Below, piece by piece: positions 32,369 to 37,487 of a stretch of 37,487 bases of DNA. The notes under the pieces are model-generated. The model saw only the letters and a program-made list of their open reading frames with translations. It made no database searches and was not told where the DNA came from. The stretch lies in contig JAASSR010000010.1 in NCBI GenBank assembly GCA_021767785.1, positions 1 to 37,487 of the forward strand. The letters are read 5' to 3'. Numbering within the stretch: position 1 is the stretch's first letter; each line of letters opens with the position of its first letter. Source of the DNA: Methanolobus sp. Lineage in GTDB: Archaea > Halobacteriota > Methanosarcinia > Methanosarcinales > Methanosarcinaceae. The position numbers and the translations under genes are program-made.

Positions 32369-34777
32369 ATGACAGACAGCAAATATATTCGCTGGTTTAA
32401 GGAAATAACCATAGATGACATTCCATCTGTGGGAGGTAAGAACGCATCCATTGGAGAGATGTACAGAGAGCTTACAAAAAAGGATATAAGAATACCTAAT
32501 GGTTTTGCAATTACTGCAGATGCCTACTGGCATATATTAAAATCTGCAGGCGTACTTGAAGATCTTAAAAAGACACTTGAAGGCCTTGACACTGATGATG
32601 TGACCGATCTTTCAAAGAGGGGGACTAAAGCACGAAACATCATACTTGATGCTGGAATACCGGATGACCTCTGGGACGAGATAAAGACCGCCTACGATGA
32701 GCTCTGTGAACAGTATGGGGAGGACACAGATGTTGCAGTACGCAGTTCTGCCACTGCCGAGGACCTGCCGAATGCCTCTTTTGCCGGACAACAGGAGACC
32801 TACCTGAACATTCATGGCTACCATTCATTGAAAGATGCCTGTAACAGGTGTTTTGCTTCACTTTTTACAGACAGGGCCATCTCATACAGGGTGAACAACG
32901 GTTTTGATCATTTCAAAGTGGGGCTGTCTATAGGTGTTATGAAAATGGTGCGCTCGGACCTTGCCTCAAGTGGTGTGATCTTCACCATTGATACTGAGAC
33001 AGGTTTTGAGAATGTCGTGTTCATTACCGGAGCCTATGGTCTTGGTGAGAATGTAGTACAGGGACTTGTCAATCCGGATGAGTTCTATGTTTTCAAACCT
33101 ACTCTTAAAGAAGGTTTCAGACCGATAATAAAGAAGAAACGCGGCAGTAAAGAGATCAAGATGATATACGGTCGAGGGAATTCACGTGTGCTGACCCGTA
33201 ATGTGGATGTTCCCGAGACTGACAGGAAGCGCTATTGTATAAATGATGATGAAATACTGAAACTGGCTGAATATGCGGTTACAATCGAGGATCACTATTC
33301 CAGCAAAAAGGCAAAAACAGTTCCTATGGATATTGAATGGGCAAAAGACGGTGAGACCGGAGAGCTGTTCATTGTTCAGGCAAGGCCGGAAACTGTTCAG
33401 TCACTAAAAGCAAAGGACATACTTGAGACATATTATCTGGACGAACATTCGGATGTGCTGGTTAGCGGAAGGAGTGTTGGATCCAAGATCGCGTCCGGAA
33501 AAGTACATGTTATCCCTGATGTCTCAAAGCTTCCTGAATTTGAGACCCGGGAGATACTTGTAGCTGATACTACGACCCCGGACTGGGAACCAGTGATGAA
33601 AAGAGCTGCCGCTATTATAACAAATAAAGGCGGAAGGACATGTCATGCGGCTATTGTGAGCCGTGAACTTGGTATTCCAGCGGTTGTTGGTGCAGGAAAT
33701 GCCACTGAAAAACTGAGAGATGACATGGATGTTACGGTTAACTGTGCTGAAGGGGATGAAGGCAAAGTTCATGAAGGAGCTCTCAAGTTCCATACTGAAA
33801 GTGTCGATCTGAAAGGTATTGAGAAAACAAAGACCGAGATCATGATGAACCTGGGTAATCCTGAAGAGGCTTTTGCACTGTCAATGATACCAAATGACGG
33901 CATAGGACTTGCAAGAGTGGAGTTCATCATTACAAGTTACATCAAGGTCCATCCAATGGCTCTTGTCCATCCTGAAAAGGTCGGGGACAGGAATGTGATA
34001 CGCCAGATAGAGGAACTCACAGACCAGTACGATAAGAAAGAAGATTTCTTCATTGAGAAGCTGGCACAGGGAGTTGGAACAATTGCCGCTTCGTTCCACC
34101 CGAGACCTGTTGTTGTGCGTATGAGTGATTTCAAGACCAATGAATATGCAACGCTCGTGGGCGGTGAGTACTTCGAGTTCGAAGAGAATAATCCCATGCT
34201 TGGTTTCAGGGGAGCTTCACGTTATTATGATGAGCGGTACAGAGAAGGTTTCGCTCTTGAGTGCAGGGCAATGAAAAAAGTGAGAGATGAAATGGGGCTG
34301 ACAAATCTCATACTTATGATCCCGTTCTGCCGCCGTATTGAAGAAGCGGAAAAGGTGCTGGAAGAAATGAAGAAGAATGGTCTTGTCAGAGGAGAGAACG
34401 ACCTGCAGGTCTACATGATGACCGAGATCCCCAGTAATGTCCTGCTCATAGATGAGTTCAGCCAGTACTTCGACGGATTCTCAATAGGATCGAATGACCT
34501 CACCCAACTGACACTGGGTGTTGACCGTGACTCAGAGATCCTGGCCTCAACTTTCGATGAACGCGATGATGCCGTAAAGAAAATGGTCTCAATGGCAGTG
34601 CAGGGCTCTAAACGCAACAACAAACACAGTGGCCTCTGTGGCCAGGCTCCCAGCGATTTCCCGGAGTTTGCAGAGTTTTTGGTGAAGGAAGGAATAGATT
34701 CAATCTCACTGAACCCGGATTCTGTAATGAAGATCGCATTGAAGATACTTGAAGTCGAAAAAGAGCTTGAAAGGTAA
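32369..34777 (+). CDS. ppsA: phosphoenolpyruvate synthase
   Basis: An 802-residue pyruvate, water dikinase that makes PEP from pyruvate and ATP for gluconeogenesis. Domains: N-terminal nucleotide-binding region (GGKNASIGEM; VRSSATAEDLPNASFAGQQ-TYLN), phosphohistidine swivel domain (GGRTCHAAIVSRELGIPAVVG, His426) and C-terminal PEP/pyruvate TIM barrel (FSIGSNDLTQLTLGVDRD; HSGLCGQAPSD, Cys757). Length is standard for the family (about 790-800). The ATG at 32369 follows GGAGTG by 9 nt. It is preceded by a ferredoxin gene and followed by a T-rich segment. It is a housekeeping gene, outside the methyltransferase cluster. Confidence 0.95.
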   Translation: MTDSKYIRWFKEITIDDIPSVGGKNASIGEMYRELTKKDIRIPNGFAITADAYWHILKSAGVLEDLKKTLEGLDTDDVTDLSKRGTKARNIILDAGIPDDLWDEIKTAYDELCEQYGEDTDVAVRSSATAEDLPNASFAGQQETYLNIHGYHSLKDACNRCFASLFTDRAISYRVNNGFDHFKVGLSIGVMKMVRSDLASSGVIFTIDTETGFENVVFITGAYGLGENVVQGLVNPDEFYVFKPTLKEGFRPIIKKKRGSKEIKMIYGRGNSRVLTRNVDVPETDRKRYCINDDEILKLAEYAVTIEDHYSSKKAKTVPMDIEWAKDGETGELFIVQARPETVQSLKAKDILETYYLDEHSDVLVSGRSVGSKIASGKVHVIPDVSKLPEFETREILVADTTTPDWEPVMKRAAAIITNKGGRTCHAAIVSRELGIPAVVGAGNATEKLRDDMDVTVNCAEGDEGKVHEGALKFHTESVDLKGIEKTKTEIMMNLGNPEEAFALSMIPNDGIGLARVEFIITSYIKVHPMALVHPEKVGDRNVIRQIEELTDQYDKKEDFFIEKLAQGVGTIAASFHPRPVVVRMSDFKTNEYATLVGGEYFEFEENNPMLGFRGASRYYDERYREGFALECRAMKKVRDEMGLTNLILMIPFCRRIEEAEKVLEEMKKNGLVRGENDLQVYMMTEIPSNVLLIDEFSQYFDGFSIGSNDLTQLTLGVDRDSEILASTFDERDDAVKKMVSMAVQGSKRNNKHSGLCGQAPSDFPEFAEFLVKEGIDSISLNPDSVMKIALKILEVEKELER

Positions 34778-34815
34778 GAACCCTTTTCTTTTTTGCAGGT
34801 ACCTGCCGAAATAAT
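34778..34815 (+). terminator. T-run and palindrome after ppsA
   Basis: CCCTTTTCTTTTTT lies 14 nt after the stop, a typical archaeal oligo-T terminator, and is followed at 34795-34806 by the perfect palindrome GCAGGTACCTGC. The remaining intergenic region to 35089 is very T-rich, with a TATA-like CATATATAGG at about 35070 immediately before the next gene; no gene is seen. Confidence 0.5.
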
Positions 34816-35089
34816 TCACAGGGAGTAGTCAGGAATAATTCTCGATTAATGAAATTTTTGTTTTGCTTCTTTTTTCAGTTTCTTGTTTTTTTATCCATAA
34901 ATTAAAAGCAAAATGTTTATCCCTGATCTGAATTTGAAAATCTGAAGTTTTGTTCAGTAACATTGATTCAAAAAAAATATGCTGCCTGAAAACCAATTTC
35001 TATATGTTTGTGATATTGAACAAATATTCAACTATATTTTTGCATATTAGAGAAATGAGAATAAATAAACATATATAGGGAGTGATAAA

Positions 35090-35374
35090 ATGCTTTTCAT
35101 GGATATTGTCACATGGGAACCAAAGGACACTGCTGAAATGCTGAAAAGATTTTCAAACTGGGAGTACCCGGAAGGAATGAAGGTTGTCAGTGAATGGGAA
35201 GACCTGTCTTCCTGCCGACACATAGTGATATATGATGTAGAAGATGCTGAATCTTTTGCCTCAGGTACTTTTCCCTGGAGAGATATCTGCTATTTCGATA
35301 GTTTTCCAGTGATGGAATCAAACGCATGCATGAAATTCATGGCAGAGAATAAAATAAGCTTCAGGGAAGATTGA
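35090..35374 (+). CDS. DUF3303-like small protein
   Basis: A 94-residue soluble protein beginning MLFMDIVTWEPKDTAEMLKRF and containing GMKVVSEWEDLSSCRHIVIYDVEDAESF, which matches the DUF3303 pattern of small ferredoxin-like-fold proteins as I remember it. GGGAGTGAT precedes the ATG by 4 nt. It is flanked by a terminator on each side, so it is probably monocistronic. The function is unknown. Confidence 0.75.
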   Translation: MLFMDIVTWEPKDTAEMLKRFSNWEYPEGMKVVSEWEDLSSCRHIVIYDVEDAESFASGTFPWRDICYFDSFPVMESNACMKFMAENKISFRED

Positions 35375-35409
35375 GGAACAAAAGAAATGTATTAATTGAA
35401 CTTTATTTG

Positions 35410-35443
35410 CAGCCAGTTTTATACTGGCTGGTCTGTTTATTTT
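35410..35443 (+). terminator. intrinsic-type terminator after the DUF3303-like gene
   Basis: CAGCCAGT (35410-35417) pairs perfectly with ACTGGCTG (35423-35430) around a TTTAT loop, followed by GTCTGTTTATTTT. It lies 36 nt after the stop codon. Confidence 0.7.
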
Positions 35444-35524
35444 AAGGTTTTAAAAAATACTAGCAAAGATGCTACGGGGTTTGATATATCAATCATCAAT
35501 CTGAAATTATCATTACTCTGTAAT

Positions 35525-35752
35525 TTAAGGTTCTATCCAGACTTCAAGAACCCTGTCCTTGATCTCATAAGCTTTTACAGTTGTTATCTTCATGTCTTCA
35601 GGGTTATCTATCCACCCAAGGTCATAATCCTTCTTCTCCCTGCCACCACAACAGACCTTTCTTGTGATTGTGAGATTCATCTTTACACGGTCGATGTCAG
35701 CCTCATTTATCTCCTCAGCAACATCCTGATATCTCTTTTGTATAAATATCAT
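35525..35752 (-). CDS. small conserved-looking protein, 75 residues
   Basis: The ATG at 35752 follows GGAGTTTGC, a good ribosome site; extension to 35821 has no such signal. The protein starts MIFIQKRYQDVAEEINEADIDRVKMNLTITRKVCCGGREKK-like in composition, with a Cys-Cys-Gly-Gly centre and a C-terminal beta-rich segment ending WIEP. I do not recognise a family. It is convergent with the terminator region of the DUF3303-like gene. Confidence 0.55.
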   Translation of the reverse strand: MIFIQKRYQDVAEEINEADIDRVKMNLTITRKVCCGGREKKDYDLGWIDNPEDMKITTVKAYEIKDRVLEVWIEP

Positions 35753-35817
35753 GCAAACTCCTGATACACTTGAATATAGTGGTTTAATGAAATAATCATT
35801 TCCATTGGGACAGAAGC

Positions 35818-36053
35818 TCACATCAATAACCTGGTCAGAATCAGTGCAAGGAATACTGTGACAAGTCCTGCAACACCGATGGCCAGTCCGCTCAGTTAAA
35901 ACGTTCTATTGTTTCCAGTAAGGACCTATGCTGATAATCATCAGGATATAATTTCACTTTCATAGTCAGAAGCATATGTAGAACATATGTATCTACACTA
36001 TATAGATGCTCCATTAGGATTTGACGCATTCCTCCACTGTTTAAAAACGGTGG
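35818..36053 (-). other. intergenic region with hydrophobic peptide fragment and hairpin
   Basis: On the minus strand 35818-35895 is a 25-codon open stretch encoding a membrane-helix-like peptide (LSGLAIGVAGLVTVFLALIL), bounded upstream by a stop and lacking a start codon, so it may be the tail of a decayed gene. A 9-bp stem-loop CCACTGTTT/AAACGGTGG with an AA loop occupies 36034-36053, 90 nt beyond the helicase stop, and may end that transcript. Nothing else is seen in 35753-36142. Confidence 0.3.
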
Positions 36054-36142
36054 TATTCTGCTCTATTTCAGATGACATATTTCATTTTGGATGACTTCAT
36101 TTTGCTAAATAAAGAATATAAGAATAGTCGTGAGCAGGAACT

Positions 36143-37471
36143 TTAAGGTCGATCAAAGTTCTTAGTTCTTTTTCTGCCACTCTTATTCCTGTTTTTCATT
36201 TTATTCTGATTTTTGTTCCGGCTGCTGTCTCTGCTCTTTCCACCTTTGTTTGTACCTTTATACTTTCCACTGCCTCTTTTTTGCCTCTTCTGTTGTCTCG
36301 GAGCCGGACGTGCCGCATCACCTGTGGCATTTCTGGCTTTTTCAGAGTGATAATGATGTTCTGCCACCTCTAGCTCCATCCTGATAAGCTTCTCGATATC
36401 ACGCAGGAAATCGCGTTCATCGGCTGCACAGAATGAAAATGCAGTTCCTTCGGCTCCTGCCCTCGCAGTTCGACCAATGCGGTGAACGTAACTTTCTGAG
36501 ATGTTTGGCAGGTCGTAGTTTATAACATGAGAAATATTCTCCACATCTATGCCACGGGCAGCAATATCCGTTGCTACCAGTACACGTAAATGGTTTGATC
36601 TGAAGTTCTGAAGGGTCTTTGTACGATGTGTCTGGGATTTATTTCCGTGGATAGCACCTGCAGAGATCCTGTTCTTGTTAAGCATCTCTGTGACCTTATT
36701 GGCACGATGTTTGGTTCGTGTGAATATGAGAACACAATCAAGATGATTGCTCCTGAGAAGCTGTAAAAGTAATTGATTCTTCTTTTCCGAATCCACAAAA
36801 AATATGAACTGATCTATAAGTTCAACTGTTGTTGCCTGAGGGGTAACCTCAACCTTTTCCGGGTTACTCAACAATTTTCCGGCAAGTTCTGATATCTCCT
36901 GTGACATAGTTGCCGAAAAGAACAGAGACTGACGTTTCTTTGGCAGCATGGAGACGATCTTGTGAACATCATTAATAAAGCCCATGTCAAGCATCCTGTC
37001 TGCCTCATCAAGAACAAAATACTCCACAGAAGAGAGTTCTATATGACCCTGGTCTATAAGATCAAGAAGCCTTCCCGGAGTCGCTACAAGTGAATCCACA
37101 CCCTTTGAAAGTGACCTGACCTGTGGATTCTGGCCTACCCCACCAAAAATAACAGTATGCTTAAAACGTGTGTACTTTCCATAGGTGGCAAAACTATCAC
37201 CTATCTGGGCTGCAAGCTCCCTTGTTGGAGCAAGTACCAGCACACGCGGGCTTCCAGGCCGTGGTTTGCTGTATGATCCGGACATATTCTGCAGAATAGG
37301 TAAAATAAAGGCAGCTGTCTTACCCGTACCTGTCTGGGCTATACCTATCAGATCTCTTCCATTCAAAAGATGCGGGATGGATTGTGCCTGTATTGGAGTG
37401 GGCGTTGTGTATCCTTCCTCTGATAACGCCCGCTGGAGCTGATAAATGAGACTAAGATTATCGAATGACAT
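36143..37471 (-). CDS. DEAD-box RNA helicase (RhlE-like)
   Basis: A 442-residue ATP-dependent RNA helicase. Motifs in order: Q motif TPTPIQAQSIP, Walker A AQTGTGKT, PTRELAAQI, TPGRLLD, DEAD in VLDEADRMLD, SAT, TDIAARGIDVENI and HRIGRTARAG. The last 70 residues are rich in Lys, Arg, Gly and Asn, an unstructured RNA-binding tail as in RhlE and CsdA-type proteins used in ribosome assembly and cold adaptation. GAGGAAACC precedes the ATG, so the gene is complete; its promoter is outside the window. Confidence 0.93.
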   Translation of the reverse strand: MSFDNLSLIYQLQRALSEEGYTTPTPIQAQSIPHLLNGRDLIGIAQTGTGKTAAFILPILQNMSGSYSKPRPGSPRVLVLAPTRELAAQIGDSFATYGKYTRFKHTVIFGGVGQNPQVRSLSKGVDSLVATPGRLLDLIDQGHIELSSVEYFVLDEADRMLDMGFINDVHKIVSMLPKKRQSLFFSATMSQEISELAGKLLSNPEKVEVTPQATTVELIDQFIFFVDSEKKNQLLLQLLRSNHLDCVLIFTRTKHRANKVTEMLNKNRISAGAIHGNKSQTHRTKTLQNFRSNHLRVLVATDIAARGIDVENISHVINYDLPNISESYVHRIGRTARAGAEGTAFSFCAADERDFLRDIEKLIRMELEVAEHHYHSEKARNATGDAARPAPRQQKRQKRGSGKYKGTNKGGKSRDSSRNKNQNKMKNRNKSGRKRTKNFDRP

Positions 37472-37487
37472 GGTTTCCTCAGTTTAT

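Noticed and set aside
35396-35764. 122-codon plus-strand open frame
   Set aside because: It begins at the terminator hairpin of the previous gene and lies mostly antisense to the better supported 75-residue gene; no ribosome site.

Overview
The window looks like chromosomal DNA of a methylotrophic methanogenic archaeon of the Methanosarcinaceae. Base composition is about 40% GC, promoters carry archaeal TATA boxes, and there is a RamA-type corrinoid activase, an MtaA/MbtA-type methylcobamide:coenzyme M methyltransferase paralogue, a methyltransferase corrinoid protein, two FilR1/Msr-type (DUF1724) regulators, a tandem PAS/GAF kinase like the methanogen MsmS group, and PEP synthase. The genus cannot be fixed from sequence alone.

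Layout. 1-5.7 kb: a 5'-truncated HEXXH/VWA protein, an acetolactate-synthase-like enzyme with a structured upstream region, an IS transposase remnant, a SEC-C protein and a possible 50-residue gene. 5.9-10.9 kb (minus strand): ramA paralogue, sensor kinase and FGE-like protein, apparently one operon. 11.6-13.0 kb: regulator 1 and a small zinc-ribbon protein, divergent from an old-yellow-enzyme/FAD oxidoreductase (13.2-15.4 kb). 15.8-17.8 kb: corrinoid protein and MtaA-like methyltransferase. 18.0-21.9 kb: a four-gene plus-strand operon (membrane protein, aldehyde dehydrogenase, short-chain dehydrogenase, DUF5714 protein). 21.9-22.2 kb: three tandem hairpins enclosed by an outer inverted repeat. 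22.2-30.2 kb (minus strand): UroD-family methyltransferase, double-CxxC redox protein, radical SAM enzyme, AMP ligase, BioB-like radical SAM enzyme and an SsuABC/TauABC-type transporter. 30.6-31.4 kb: regulator 2. Then ferredoxin, PEP synthase, two small proteins and a DEAD-box helicase.

My reading is that 9-31 kb encodes a corrinoid-dependent methyl transfer system for an unidentified substrate. The UroD-family enzyme (29.1-30.2 kb) would move the methyl group to the corrinoid protein, the MtaA-like enzyme would pass it to coenzyme M, and the RamA paralogue would reactivate the corrinoid. None of the MttB, MtmB, MtbB or MtaB enzymes is present, so the substrate is probably not a standard methylamine or methanol. 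The strongest direct evidence for one regulon is a promoter module found three times (upstream of the corrinoid protein, upstream of the UroD-family gene, and on the ramA side of regulator 1). In all three, an operator palindrome TTTGATA-N-TATCAAA and a TATA block AGTTATTATATAT sit at exactly the same distance (136-149 bp from the palindrome centre), with further matching blocks at identical offsets between them. A fourth copy of the palindrome lies between the zinc-ribbon gene and the flavoenzyme.

The operon of radical SAM, AMP ligase and redox protein next to the methyltransferase resembles, from memory, an uncharacterised bacterial gene set (TrsS / DVU_1553 / DVU_1557 families). Its coupling to a methanogen methyltransferase regulon is the best candidate here for an undescribed system.
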